Assembly: GCF_012843905.1 (NCBI RefSeq)
Contig: NZ_JABAGC010000004.1
Span: 62,001 to 126,000, forward strand
Direction: 5' to 3'
Origin: Clostridium sp. SM-530-WT-3G
GTDB taxonomy: Bacteria; Bacillota; Clostridia; Clostridiales; Clostridiaceae
Length of the DNA: 64,000 nt
Part shown: positions 36,260 through 45,902 of the stretch, piece after piece
Layout of the letters: each line of letters starts with the position of its first letter
How positions within the stretch are numbered: the stretch's first letter is position 1
Program-made: the position numbers and the translations under genes
Notes under the pieces: model-generated
Database searches by the model: none
The model's input: the letters and a program-made list of their open reading frames with translations, nothing else
What the model was told of the DNA's origin: nothing

Positions 36260-39200
36260 TTAGTATCTTCCAGTATAGCATACCTCTTCAGGTACTAGCT
36301 TTTCTCCACATTTTTCTTTAATATATTCCTTTAACTTAATAATATCTGGCTCAGCTTTACCTTTAACATTACATTTTAAACTCATTTCATTTTTTGAAGG
36401 ATCATATACCATATAAGCATCTGCTTTACTAATACCTTCGAAATCATCCAATGTCCTTTCTAATTTTCCTAAATCATAATAAATACGCCCATGACTTCCA
36501 TCAGTAAGAACTGTTCTTCCGTCATTTTCTAAAAAGTCTAATGTACCATCTGGCAATATTCTTGCTATTTTATCTGTACGATACAATGTTCCTGGTCCAT
36601 ATGGATTTTCTATTGAATCACTATAGAAGTTTGGTCTATGATTCATAATATATAATGGTCCCCATGCTCCATATGGTTTTTTATTATAACCTTCATCAAG
36701 TATATAAGCTTTAACTCTCTCTCTATTTTCTAACCCTGGAAGCATTTCATATCCTGCCTCATTATTTACTTCCTGTCCATCAACAAAATAATGCTTTGGA
36801 TATACACTTTCAGGTAGATGCTTTTTAAGTCTTCTTACTGATCTTTCTTCTAGCATTGCATTTAATATACTCTCATAACAGTTTAAGAATATTTCAAGTT
36901 GACTTCTATCAAATCTGTTTTCCCAATAACGTAATTCATAATAATATCCCTTATTATCATACATAACTTGTAAATGGAATGGTAAAGAATCAAGTTGTAA
37001 TCTTATTCTTTCTGCCTTTGCATCACCAATCTTATTTATATCTATTATATCACCTTGGAATTGGAAGAACATTTCTCCCTCACGTGGTGTAGATACAAAA
37101 CATCTCATTGTATTCATTATCTGCTTACTTGACTTGTGTAAAAGTTCAGATACTCTTTCATGCGGAACTTGAGTAAATCTAAAATAATAAGTTAAGAATA
37201 AAGGACCTGCAAGTCTTGCCCATCTATTATCAGTTCTTCCTCCATGGATACTTGTACAAAATACATCTTTCTCATCACTAAATAATCCAATACAATAATT
37301 AAATGCAGTCAAAAATATTGTATTTTCTGATATTCCATTTTCTTTACAGTAATATAAAATTTTCTTTCTTACTGTATTATCAAATCTCTTTCTAATGAAT
37401 GCATTTACTCCAGATGTACAATCTTCTTTTTCCTTTTTATTTAATATGCTTCTTCTCATCTTTAGACCATCCATAAGATTATCAAAGTAAGCTGCATCTT
37501 TAGCTCTTATTCCTAGTTCCTCACGCATTTGATCATCTAATATATATTCATAAAATGTATATGATTCCTTTTCTACTGGCTCATTGCAGTAAAATTTATT
37601 TACATCTTCTATTAAAATATTCATTGTAATTCCATCAGCTGCAATATGAGCTACATCAAACAATAAATATTTTGAAGTTTCAGTTTTGAATATAGCAATA
37701 TGAAATAAATTATCATCAGCAGTATACTCAAATGGTACTAATATTTCTTTTTTTCTTAATTCCCATTCTTCATCACTAAGATTTATTATTGGAATATCAA
37801 TTTTTCTTGAGTCATCTCTAAATACCTTATATATCCCATCTTCTTTTTTGATAATTGCTTTTAATCCTGGATGGGCATCAATTGTATCTTCAATTGCTTT
37901 TTTCAGCCTAACAAGATCAATACTATTGTCTAACTTAAATGTAAAAGGTAGATTTCCAGTTGTATTACCTTTTATAATATAAGCAAAATATTTCTGCATA
38001 TTAGTAAGTGGATATACTTTTCTTATACTATAATCAACTTTACATTCTTCCTTTTTACCATTTAGGAATTCTTCAAGTTTTAATACTGTATTGTTTTCCA
38101 TTAAATCATTAAAGGTTATAGTCTTTTCAAACTTATCATGAAGCTCCTCTATAAGCATTACACTACCAAAAGAATCTAGTCCACATTCATAAAGATTGCT
38201 GTCTATACCAAACTTACTATTTCCAATCACTTCTGCAACACTATCATAAATTTTTTGCTGAATATCATTTTCAGGCATATGAAGGCTACTTGCGATTTCC
38301 TCTTCTACTTTTTTATTATCAAAATATTTTTCACGTATTATCTTTTTTGATGATGTCTTTTCAAACGGATTCTTTCTAACTGTACATCTTACTATTTTTT
38401 TATAAGAAGGAACTCCAATATTATGCCTGCTTATAATTTTTTGTATTTCTCCTTCAATATCATTTATCCCTTGAACTAAAGCATATTCAAAATTAGGATA
38501 AACTTCAGCCGCTATTATATCATCTGTACCATAAACTAAAATATCTCCAATAAGTTCTTCATCAGCAAAGTCATTTTCTATTAATTCCGGAGATACATTT
38601 TCACCATTGCTTAAAATAATCAGATTCTTTTTACGTCCAGTTAAATAAAGAAAGTTTTCATCATCTACATACCCAATATCTCCTGTTTTTAAATATCCAT
38701 CTTCAGTTATAGCTTCTGCAGTTTTTTCTGGTTCCTTATAATATCCCATCATAACAGAAGGACTTTTAACTTGTATTTCTCCATCAACGATCCTTACATC
38801 ACATCCATCAACAACTTTTCCAACTGAATCTATCTTATCAGGTCTACTAAATACTGGTGCTGAAATCTTAGGTGAACATTCTGACATTCCATACCCCTGT
38901 CCAATAGAAATACCTAATTTTAAAAATTTATCTGCTAATGTTTTAGGAAGATATCCTCCTCCACTTACAATTCTATGTAATCTACTTCCTAAAACACTTT
39001 CCTTTATTTCTTCCATTGATTTTTCTGGATTTTTTGTAGCTGTTATTGAAATTTTATTGTAAAGAACTTTTGCCATCATTGGTACCATTCTTATTTCTGT
39101 AGGCTGAAATAATTGAATATTATGAAACATTTTTGACAATGGGCCATTTAGACATACTGTCATCCCATACCGCATACTTATTAAAATATCACCATTTAAA

Positions 39201-39868
39201 CAGAAAACATGATGCATAGGTAATACATTCAAACAAACTTCATTATTGTTTGGATTTTCTTCAGTAGTACAGAATGTATTATCAATAAGATTTCCATGGG
39301 AAAGCATTACCCCTTTGCCCCTACCTGTTGTACCAGATGTAAATATAATTATTGCACAATCTTCTGGTTTTGCATCTGATATAAAAATGTTATCTGAACA
39401 TTTATCTAAAATATTTTGAACACACTCTACATGCTCTCTATGCTGAATACATATAAATTGCTTAATATTTTTACATTTTTGCCTTATAACACTTACTTGT
39501 GAAATAAAGTCCCAATCATAAAATATAATATCTACATCTGATCGGTCTAAATGATCAGCTAAATCTTCTTTACTAAGATTAACATCCAAAAGAGCTGCAA
39601 CTCCACCAGCACTAACTGTTCCCATTAAAGTAGTAAGATATAAATAGCTACTAGTTCCTAAAATACCTACATGAACTCTATGTCCAATTTCTTTATTTTT
39701 CTTTTCTATCCATGTTGACATAGCATCACATTCCAATGCAAACTCCGCATAACTTTTTTCATATATAAGATCATCTTTTTCATATCTTAATAAAGCTCTA
39801 TCACCATATTCTATTGCGCAATTTTGTACTAAATCATAAAGTGTTTTTGTATTTTCTGATGTAATCAT
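36260..39868 (-). CDS. NRPS-like protein: adenylation, carrier, condensation and partial second adenylation domain
   Basis: 1202 residues, with no signal peptide. Adenylation domain (about 1-525): IIFTSGTTGRGKG near 170, GYGMSECSP, LKTGDIGYVDDENFLYLTGR near 390, and the A10-like lysine in NPFEKTSSKK near 508. The carrier (about 535-605) has its phosphopantetheine serine in CGLDSFGSVML near 560. The condensation domain (about 618-1020) opens YPLTNMQKYF and has AHIAADGITM, an HHxxxDG motif whose first His is Ala. The last 150 residues resemble the C-terminal lid of an adenylation domain (YGPGTLYRTDKIARILPDGT) with no core. No thioesterase or reductase is present. Product unknown; the first domain may activate an acid other than an alpha-amino acid. 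Confidence 0.85.
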   Translation of the reverse strand: MITSENTKTLYDLVQNCAIEYGDRALLRYEKDDLIYEKSYAEFALECDAMSTWIEKKNKEIGHRVHVGILGTSSYLYLTTLMGTVSAGGVAALLDVNLSKEDLADHLDRSDVDIIFYDWDFISQVSVIRQKCKNIKQFICIQHREHVECVQNILDKCSDNIFISDAKPEDCAIIIFTSGTTGRGKGVMLSHGNLIDNTFCTTEENPNNNEVCLNVLPMHHVFCLNGDILISMRYGMTVCLNGPLSKMFHNIQLFQPTEIRMVPMMAKVLYNKISITATKNPEKSMEEIKESVLGSRLHRIVSGGGYLPKTLADKFLKLGISIGQGYGMSECSPKISAPVFSRPDKIDSVGKVVDGCDVRIVDGEIQVKSPSVMMGYYKEPEKTAEAITEDGYLKTGDIGYVDDENFLYLTGRKKNLIILSNGENVSPELIENDFADEELIGDILVYGTDDIIAAEVYPNFEYALVQGINDIEGEIQKIISRHNIGVPSYKKIVRCTVRKNPFEKTSSKKIIREKYFDNKKVEEEIASSLHMPENDIQQKIYDSVAEVIGNSKFGIDSNLYECGLDSFGSVMLIEELHDKFEKTITFNDLMENNTVLKLEEFLNGKKEECKVDYSIRKVYPLTNMQKYFAYIIKGNTTGNLPFTFKLDNSIDLVRLKKAIEDTIDAHPGLKAIIKKEDGIYKVFRDDSRKIDIPIINLSDEEWELRKKEILVPFEYTADDNLFHIAIFKTETSKYLLFDVAHIAADGITMNILIEDVNKFYCNEPVEKESYTFYEYILDDQMREELGIRAKDAAYFDNLMDGLKMRRSILNKKEKEDCTSGVNAFIRKRFDNTVRKKILYYCKENGISENTIFLTAFNYCIGLFSDEKDVFCTSIHGGRTDNRWARLAGPLFLTYYFRFTQVPHERVSELLHKSSKQIMNTMRCFVSTPREGEMFFQFQGDIIDINKIGDAKAERIRLQLDSLPFHLQVMYDNKGYYYELRYWENRFDRSQLEIFLNCYESILNAMLEERSVRRLKKHLPESVYPKHYFVDGQEVNNEAGYEMLPGLENRERVKAYILDEGYNKKPYGAWGPLYIMNHRPNFYSDSIENPYGPGTLYRTDKIARILPDGTLDFLENDGRTVLTDGSHGRIYYDLGKLERTLDDFEGISKADAYMVYDPSKNEMSLKCNVKGKAEPDIIKLKEYIKEKCGEKLVPEEVCYTGRY

Positions 39869-39911
39869 AACTCTCTACCTCTTTTACATTAATTTTATTA
39901 ATATTCATTTA

Positions 39912-40030
39912 ATTCGCAATACGAAATATAAATGCAAAATTTTAATTCGCAATACGAAATATGTATCAAAATTTATTTTGCATTACGAAATATTTATCTA
40001 AAAAAAAATTCTTGTTTCGTAATGCGAAAT
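39912..40030. promoter_or_regulatory. Four 16-bp palindromic operators upstream of the NRPS-like gene
   Basis: Near-identical boxes lie at 39912-39927 (ATTCGCAATACGAAAT), 39945-39960 (same), 39977-39992 (TTTGCATTACGAAATA) and 40015-40030 (TTTCGTAATGCGAAAT). The core is TTCG-N6-CGAA. Box spacing of 32-38 bases is about three helical turns. Size and symmetry fit a MarR-family dimer, and a marR gene ends 70 bases away. They cover the promoter region of the NRPS-like gene. Confidence 0.8.
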
Positions 40031-40099
40031 ATTTAATTATATATATGTCATTAGTAAAATATACAAAAAATCACTATATCTTATAACTTTTAAAATAAC

Positions 40100-40528
40100 T
40101 TAAATATCAGTACTGTTGGAATATGATAATACTATCTTTAATAATCTTATTAATTCCTTAGTATCTTCTTTGCTTAAAATTTTAAATAGACCTTTATATT
40201 CACTTTCAATATAATTTCTCTTTTCTTCAGCTTCACTTCTGCCTGTATCTGTTATAGACACATAAACCCTTCTTTTATCTTCTTCATCTCTGTATCTTGT
40301 TATAAACTTTTTATTTTCAAGGCTCTTAAGTATATCTGTCATTCTCCCTGGTACTACATGAAGTTGTTCTGAAAGCATTCCTGCGGTTACATTATCTTGT
40401 ATAAATTCAAGGTACCTCAAAACACCATACTCCCCTCTTATGCTGTCTTGAACTGTACGATTGATTCTTCTGTTTAAAAATTCTGCAAGAAGGTCGTAAA
40501 GTTCATCACCTAAATCTTCGTATTTCAT
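40100..40528 (-). CDS. MarR-family transcriptional regulator
   Basis: About 142 residues with a winged helix-turn-helix: VTAGMLSEQLHVVPGRMTDILKSLENKKFI is the DNA-recognition part (only its pattern is quoted in pieces: TAGMLSEQLHVVPGRMTDIL), and RYRDEEDKRRVYVSITDTG is the wing with the conserved DxRR motif. GGAGGATGAA precedes ATG 40528; the TTG 12 bases upstream lies within that site. It is transcribed toward the NRPS-like gene and lies immediately upstream of its operator array, so it is the natural candidate for its regulator. No such boxes are seen in front of marR itself. Confidence 0.9.
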   Translation of the reverse strand: MKYEDLGDELYDLLAEFLNRRINRTVQDSIRGEYGVLRYLEFIQDNVTAGMLSEQLHVVPGRMTDILKSLENKKFITRYRDEEDKRRVYVSITDTGRSEAEEKRNYIESEYKGLFKILSKEDTKELIRLLKIVLSYSNSTDI

Positions 40529-40626
40529 TTCATCCTCCAAAATGGAATTTTTATATTCTTATTATAACTAATAATATTATTTTTACCTTTTTTTGTCAAC
40601 AGGAATTTATTATAGAAATAAAAATA

Positions 40627-40661
40627 GTATAGTAACTACTAAAACAACATAATTACTATAC
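40627..40661 (-). terminator. Terminator of the Gfo/Idh gene
   Basis: A 9-bp stem GTATAGTAA/TTACTATAC (40627-40635 with 40653-40661) followed by TATTTTTATTT on the minus strand. Confidence 0.65.
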
Positions 40662-40683
40662 CAAATCTACTATACATATCTTT

Positions 40684-41670
40684 TTATTTTTCTTCTCCTG
40701 GAAAAACTAATCCACATTTTTTTCTAGCAGTATCCTGAACTTCTGTAACTATAAGACTATGATCAAGCATCTTATAACACTTTTCATAATCTTTTTTATT
40801 AATCATATCTACAAATTCTATAAATTCATTAATCATTCTATGATTATGATTATTTTCATTTATGATTTCTGTTTTACCGTAATTCATAATTAATTCAAAT
40901 TCATCACACGAGTTTGCAGGATATTTTTGATGTATGCAACCTTTATTCCCTTGAATATTATAAGCTATAGGAGCTTTACAATCCTTAGCCCCTATACATA
41001 TGCATTTCGTATTATCATATTCTAATATTAAAATTCCCGATGTATCTATACCTCTTTCAATATTAGGATAATACTCAACATTTTTAGGTTTTCCAAATAA
41101 TCCAACAACATAATGAATATTATATATATTTAAATCCATAAGTGCCCCACCTGCATATTCCGGACTAAATACTGGAAATTTTTCTCCTGCTTTAAATCTA
41201 TCATATCTGCTTGAATACTGTGAGAAATTACATTGAACTATCTTTATATCACCAAGTTTAGGTATAAGCTCTTTTATCTTTTTATAGTTAGGTAAATATT
41301 CTGTAGTTATTGCTTCAAATATAAACAATTTCTTTTGTCTTGCAATTGCACTTAACTCTAAAGCTTCTTTATATGTAGTTGTTATAGGTTTTTCAATTAT
41401 TACATTTTTACCTGCTTCTAATGCCTTTTTAGCAAACTCATAGTGAAGATTATTTGGCACTGCTACATATATAGTATCAACATCACTATTTATCATTTCA
41501 TCATTATCAAAGTAAAAATTTTTTATACCATATTTTTCTTGAAACTCTTTAAACAACTCTCTGTTATGCTCTCTTCCTGTAATTGCTGTTAATTCAAGTC
41601 CTTCAATCTCATGTGCTATTGTTAAGAATTCTTTTACAATCATTCCTGCTCCAATTATGCCTAGTTTCAT
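40684..41670 (-). CDS. Gfo/Idh/MocA-family NAD(P)-dependent oxidoreductase
   Basis: A 328-residue cytoplasmic dehydrogenase. The Rossmann motif is KLGIIGAGMI (2-11), YVAVPNNLHYEFAKKALEAG is the typical post-strand segment, and the EKPITTTYKEA motif (95-105) carries the conserved catalytic-site lysine. The second domain (about 130-290) is the alpha/beta substrate domain with SRYDRFKAGEKFPVFSPEYAGG. Substrates in the family are sugars, inositols or trans-dihydrodiols; none is indicated here. Monocistronic; AGGAA ribosome site. Confidence 0.9.
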   Translation of the reverse strand: MKLGIIGAGMIVKEFLTIAHEIEGLELTAITGREHNRELFKEFQEKYGIKNFYFDNDEMINSDVDTIYVAVPNNLHYEFAKKALEAGKNVIIEKPITTTYKEALELSAIARQKKLFIFEAITTEYLPNYKKIKELIPKLGDIKIVQCNFSQYSSRYDRFKAGEKFPVFSPEYAGGALMDLNIYNIHYVVGLFGKPKNVEYYPNIERGIDTSGILILEYDNTKCICIGAKDCKAPIAYNIQGNKGCIHQKYPANSCDEFELIMNYGKTEIINENNHNHRMINEFIEFVDMINKKDYEKCYKMLDHSLIVTEVQDTARKKCGLVFPGEEK

Positions 41671-41744
41671 CTTTATTCCTCCATAATAAACATATTGTAT
41701 TAAGATTATTATAATAGTATTTATTTCTTTTCTACAACATAAAA

Positions 41745-41784
41745 TAAAAAAGTCCCTTGGATTATATCTATATCCAAAGGACTT
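41745..41784 (-). terminator. Terminator of the membrane protein gene at 41829
   Basis: A 13-bp stem AAGTCCCTTGGAT/ATCCAAAGGACTT (41750-41762 with 41772-41784, one wobble) followed by TTTTTTATTTT on the minus strand. Confidence 0.8.
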
Positions 41785-41828
41785 GATTTATTTATTTATT
41801 ACAAACAATTTAATATTTAAATTATATA

Positions 41829-42359
41829 TTATTTAATTTCAATAAGTTCGTTATTTAATAAAATGTTGTCATCTTTACTTAATTGTTTATAATTTGATTC
41901 TATAACAGCTTTTTTCAAAGAAAGTTCTATTATTTTTTCATCATATAATTTTTTAATAATTTCATTCACTACTTTAGCTATACATGATACTACAATAATA
42001 GTAACAATACATACTACTACATCAACAATAATATTATTAATTGCCCTTCCACTTAATACTCCATTTGTTACTTGTGGACTTATTTTAGTAAATGCAGAAT
42101 ATAAAGAAAAAAGAATTATTAATACCTTTATGACTTTAACTATTTTAGATGAAATGTTATTTTCCCTTTCTTCTTTAGCCTTACCCATAAGAATATCACA
42201 TGTTTTTCCTAGGCTGTCTAATCTTATAATCTTTTGATTTACATCTTTATATTCTTGTAAATCAAAATTAATATCTTGTTGCATATCCTTTACCTTATTC
42301 CCATATTCATTATACTGAGAATCAGTATGCTCCATAACACTTTTTGCAAAAATATTCAT
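41829..42359 (-). CDS. Membrane protein of unknown function with coiled-coil ends
   Basis: About 176 residues from ATG 42359 (GGAGGG 7 bases upstream; seven more codons upstream are open but cross that site). A charged, probably helical N-terminal region (1-75) is followed by two hydrophobic segments (about 78-95 and 112-135), then a charged helical tail (LYDEKIIELSLKKAVIESNY). No family is recognised. It lies between the Gfo/Idh gene and luxS as a single gene with its own terminator. Confidence 0.7.
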   Translation of the reverse strand: MNIFAKSVMEHTDSQYNEYGNKVKDMQQDINFDLQEYKDVNQKIIRLDSLGKTCDILMGKAKEERENNISSKIVKVIKVLIILFSLYSAFTKISPQVTNGVLSGRAINNIIVDVVVCIVTIIVVSCIAKVVNEIIKKLYDEKIIELSLKKAVIESNYKQLSKDDNILLNNELIEIK

Positions 42360-42525
42360 TTTCTTTCCCTCCAAGTACAAAAATTATGTCATTATTTGCA
42401 CTTATAAGTATAACACTTTTTTTTAAATTATCACTATACTATTAGTATATTTTTTAAATATATATATTATGACTTATTTATAAACCCTTATATGATAATT
42501 TTTTTATAGAAATTATAAAATATAA

Positions 42526-42561
42526 AATATCATCGTTACCACTAATGGCAATGATGATATT
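42526..42561 (-). terminator. Terminator of luxS
   Basis: A stem of about 15 bp (AAATATCATCGTTACC with GGCAATGATGATATTT, one wobble) lies 38 bases after the luxS stop and continues into a T/A-rich stretch on the minus strand. Confidence 0.6.
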
Positions 42562-42598
42562 TAATAATTTTCACTATTATTAATATAATAAATATATG

Positions 42599-43078
42599 CT
42601 ATTCTGGATAAATTAATCTCTCATCTGAGATATTTTCAAGCACTTCATCTATATATTTTTTAGCAATATAACGTGCCATTGGTAAATTCATATCTAAGTA
42701 ATTTCCACAGTCTTTTGCTGATGCCCCTGGTACTTCACCTTCAAAAGTAGATATAAATTTATACATTCTCTTAATAAGAGATATTATATCTTTAGATTCA
42801 TAATCTCCTGCAAGTACTAAATAAAATCCTGTTCTGCAACCCATAGGTCCAAAGTATATTACTCTATCTTTATACTCTTCATCATTTCTTAAAAATGTTG
42901 CTCCAAGATGTTCTACAGTATGCACTTCTGCAGTATTCATCACTGGCTCACGATTAGGTGCTGTCATACGTAAGTCAAATGTTGTAATTATGTTACCACT
43001 AACATTATCCTTTCTTGAAACATATACCCCTGGTAATAATTTTATATGATCTATTGTAAAACTAGCTATTTTTTTCAC
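42599..43078 (-). CDS. luxS: S-ribosylhomocysteine lyase LuxS
   Basis: Splits S-ribosylhomocysteine into homocysteine and DPD, the precursor of autoinducer-2, as part of the activated methyl cycle. The 159-residue protein has metal ligands His53 and His57 in EVHTVEHLGATFLRN and Cys124 in KDCGNYLDMN, and the catalytic Cys81 in GPMGCRTGFY. The start is a GTG at 43078 preceded by GGAGATG at a somewhat long distance. Monocistronic; no mtnN (pfs) gene in the window. Confidence 0.96.
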   Translation of the reverse strand: MKKIASFTIDHIKLLPGVYVSRKDNVSGNIITTFDLRMTAPNREPVMNTAEVHTVEHLGATFLRNDEEYKDRVIYFGPMGCRTGFYLVLAGDYESKDIISLIKRMYKFISTFEGEVPGASAKDCGNYLDMNLPMARYIAKKYIDEVLENISDERLIYPE

Positions 43079-43204
43079 TTCTGACTACATCTCCTTTATT
43101 ATTTTTTTATTGCTTTTTAATATTCATTGCTTAATAAATTTACAATTTATTACCATTATAAATTTATTACATATAAAAATCTATAAAATAATCAATTTTT
43201 TTCT

Positions 43205-43237
43205 AAAAAAATCCCATCTCATATTATTATGAGATGG
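43205..43237 (-). terminator. Terminator of the Ig-like surface protein gene
   Basis: CCATCTCAT (43214-43222) pairs with ATGAGATGG (43229-43237) and is followed by a run of seven T residues on the minus strand. Confidence 0.8.
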
Positions 43238-43247
43238 AATTCATTAT

Positions 43248-45782
43248 TTATTTCTTTTTATTCTTAAAATAAAATATAGAGGCTACTGCTGCACATAAAG
43301 TTAATATACTACATACAAATAATCCTATTTTTTTATCTTTTACAGATTGTTCATTATCGTTTTGTAATTCTAAAACATGTGAATCATTCTTTTTGTTTGC
43401 ATTTTCTATATCTGTTGCATTTTTATCTTCAATATCTTTATCTGCATCAGAAGCTTCAGCTAAATTATTTTCATCAGTTTCTTGTTCCTTAATCTCTGAA
43501 TTACCAGAATTATTATTATTTATTTTATCATCTGAAATTACATTATTACTTTCTTGACTATTATTAGATCCACCAAATATATTATTAATAGTATTTGTAA
43601 TCTTATCTATAAAACTTCCACCAGATGAACTTTCTGATGATACTTCTCCATTATTAGTTATATCTTGTGATGGCATGTTATTATCACCTGCAGAATTATC
43701 TAAATCACTTGAATCTCCACTGTTATTGTTATTATTACCAACGTTATTATTTGAATTATCTATGTAATTATTCATAACATTTAATAATTCAACTTTAGAC
43801 TTGTCAATTCTTATTGATATATAGTACTCATTTTCTCTATTACTATTAAACATTCTAGTAATTCTTGCAGACTTTTTACCTAACTTAAATGTAAAAACTT
43901 TATAAGTATCATATTCTTCTACTTTTGTTTCTTTTATTCCAAGAGTCTCTATATTGTCAAGAAATTCTTTAAACTCTACTGGAGATATATCTTTAACTTC
44001 AACTAATAAAGGTTTTTCACTTGTTCCTTCACCACTTATAGGTGTAACAACTTCTTTATCTATAATACTCTCTATTACTTCTGGAAGTATAAAATCTTTA
44101 TCTCCTGAATTATCACTTCCATTATTATCACTACTACTATTATTGTTACTACTTCCACTACTGCTATTGTTGTTATTTACATCACCAGTATTACCATTGT
44201 TACTACTATCACCGTTATTACTATTATTATCGTTATTATTATCTTTAATATCTAAATTATTTTGTTCTATATAAGTATTTAAAATATTTAATAGTTCAAC
44301 TTTAGATTTATCAACTCTTACTGACATATAATACTCATTTTCAATATTTTCATCAACCATTGAAGTAGTTCTTAAAGATTTTTTACCTAGTTTAAGTGTA
44401 AGAGTCTTATAAGTATCGTCCTCTTTTACTTTGCCTTCTTTTACTTCAAGACCTTTTTCATCTATACTATTAAGAAATCTTACAAACTGCTCTGAATTTA
44501 CATCCTTAACTTCAACCAATAAAGGTGCAGTACTTGTCCCGTTCCCACTTATAGTTGTAACTACTTCCTTATCTACAATGCTTTCTATTATTTCTGGAAT
44601 TGTATAATCTTTATCTCCTGAACCATCTGGAACTATAGGATTATTGTTTCCTGGATTATCTGGTTGGTCAGGCTTAGAATCATCTTCTTCGATCTTTTCA
44701 TTAACTATTAATTTTCTCTCTGCTGTAACAGTATTATTAAATCTATCTGTAGCAGAATAAATTATAGTATATTCTCCAGCTGTATTAATATCATATTCAC
44801 CATAAATATTAAGCTTTAGATTTCTTCCCATATAATCTTTTGCGGTAATTCCTTCTTCAAGATTAAATTCTTCACCTATAAAGATTTCAATAGGAGTTTC
44901 AGTTCCATATATAACAGGCTGAGATATATCTTCATTTGTAATCTGTTCAACTACAACAACTGTTTCAAGTTTAGTAGTTATTCCTGATGAATCAGTTGCA
45001 GTACATACTATTTTATATGAACCAGCTTTCTTATTATCAATTTCCCCTGTATATTCTATTTTTTCAATTTCATTTCCATCTGCATCAAATGCTTCAACAT
45101 AATCATTTATGTTGAATACAGTTCCTTTTGATATTATTATCTGATTATTAACTACTGAAGAGATATCCTTAAATTTTATAATAGGCTCATCTTTTATAGA
45201 AAGCTTCTCATCACTTGGATTTACTATATTTTCGCCAGCCACTCTCTTGTTTGTAGAATAAGTTACATAGCTATAAGCTTCTCCATCTACTACGTTTGGT
45301 ACAACTGTATATGTTCCATCATTTGATTTAAATATCCTATCTAAAATAGATTCGTCCTTTGATACATCAATTTCACATAATTCTATTCTTCCACCATCAG
45401 AATTAAGAGCCTCTTTTGATACAATAAATAAATCTAATACTTTACCACTGCTATCAATTTTATAGTTTGTCTGTATTTTGTTTGATCCATTTTCATCATT
45501 ATTTTCTGACCCAATTAACCACTTAATTGAATCTTTTTCAAACTTCACATTTCCTTTATCTATCTTCACACTTAATTGAAGTGATTTTGCTAAATCACCA
45601 AAATTACTTAAATATATTTTAACCGTATCTCTATCCTGCTTTTCAACATTAAGTTCTATAGAATTTCCATCTACATTCCTATGCTGTTTAGCATTTGTAA
45701 CATATAAAGTTCCTCCTGCAATAGTCATTGATACTATTGCCATTGACGCAAGTATCTTAACTTTTAATTTTACCTTTTTCAT
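43248..45782 (-). CDS. Large membrane-anchored surface protein with Ig-like domains and twin repeats
   Basis: 844 residues. A signal peptide (KVKILASMAIVSMTIAGGTL) is followed by a domain of about 150 residues, and two DUF5011-type Ig-like domains (about 210-280 and 288-365; both contain GSYKIVCTATD or GEYTIIYSATD). Two copies of a unit of about 115 residues come next; each begins IPEIIESIVDKEVV or LPEVIESIIDKEVV and contains PLLVEVKD, LKLGKKS, NEYY and DKSKVELLN. Asn/Ser/Gly-rich linkers separate the units. The C-terminus has a membrane helix (IGLFVCSILTLCAAVASIFYF) and KNKKK, without an LPxTG motif. It follows the M60 protease gene by 120 bases, so joint expression is likely. Binding role inferred only. 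Confidence 0.8.
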   Translation of the reverse strand: MKKVKLKVKILASMAIVSMTIAGGTLYVTNAKQHRNVDGNSIELNVEKQDRDTVKIYLSNFGDLAKSLQLSVKIDKGNVKFEKDSIKWLIGSENNDENGSNKIQTNYKIDSSGKVLDLFIVSKEALNSDGGRIELCEIDVSKDESILDRIFKSNDGTYTVVPNVVDGEAYSYVTYSTNKRVAGENIVNPSDEKLSIKDEPIIKFKDISSVVNNQIIISKGTVFNINDYVEAFDADGNEIEKIEYTGEIDNKKAGSYKIVCTATDSSGITTKLETVVVVEQITNEDISQPVIYGTETPIEIFIGEEFNLEEGITAKDYMGRNLKLNIYGEYDINTAGEYTIIYSATDRFNNTVTAERKLIVNEKIEEDDSKPDQPDNPGNNNPIVPDGSGDKDYTIPEIIESIVDKEVVTTISGNGTSTAPLLVEVKDVNSEQFVRFLNSIDEKGLEVKEGKVKEDDTYKTLTLKLGKKSLRTTSMVDENIENEYYMSVRVDKSKVELLNILNTYIEQNNLDIKDNNNDNNSNNGDSSNNGNTGDVNNNNSSSGSSNNNSSSDNNGSDNSGDKDFILPEVIESIIDKEVVTPISGEGTSEKPLLVEVKDISPVEFKEFLDNIETLGIKETKVEEYDTYKVFTFKLGKKSARITRMFNSNRENEYYISIRIDKSKVELLNVMNNYIDNSNNNVGNNNNNSGDSSDLDNSAGDNNMPSQDITNNGEVSSESSSGGSFIDKITNTINNIFGGSNNSQESNNVISDDKINNNNSGNSEIKEQETDENNLAEASDADKDIEDKNATDIENANKKNDSHVLELQNDNEQSVKDKKIGLFVCSILTLCAAVASIFYFKNKKK

Positions 45783-45902
45783 TTGCTGCTCCTTTATGCT
45801 TTTTTAATATTAAGCGTAATAATTATGATTATGAAAAAACATAATATTACACTTAATATTCATACACTTACTAAAATCAATTGAATTTGTAACTTATATT
45901 TG

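Noticed and set aside
43954-44274. Simple-sequence tract as a repeat array or CRISPR
   Set aside because: It encodes Asn/Ser/Gly linkers of the surface protein with irregular units; there are no spacers or constant repeats.
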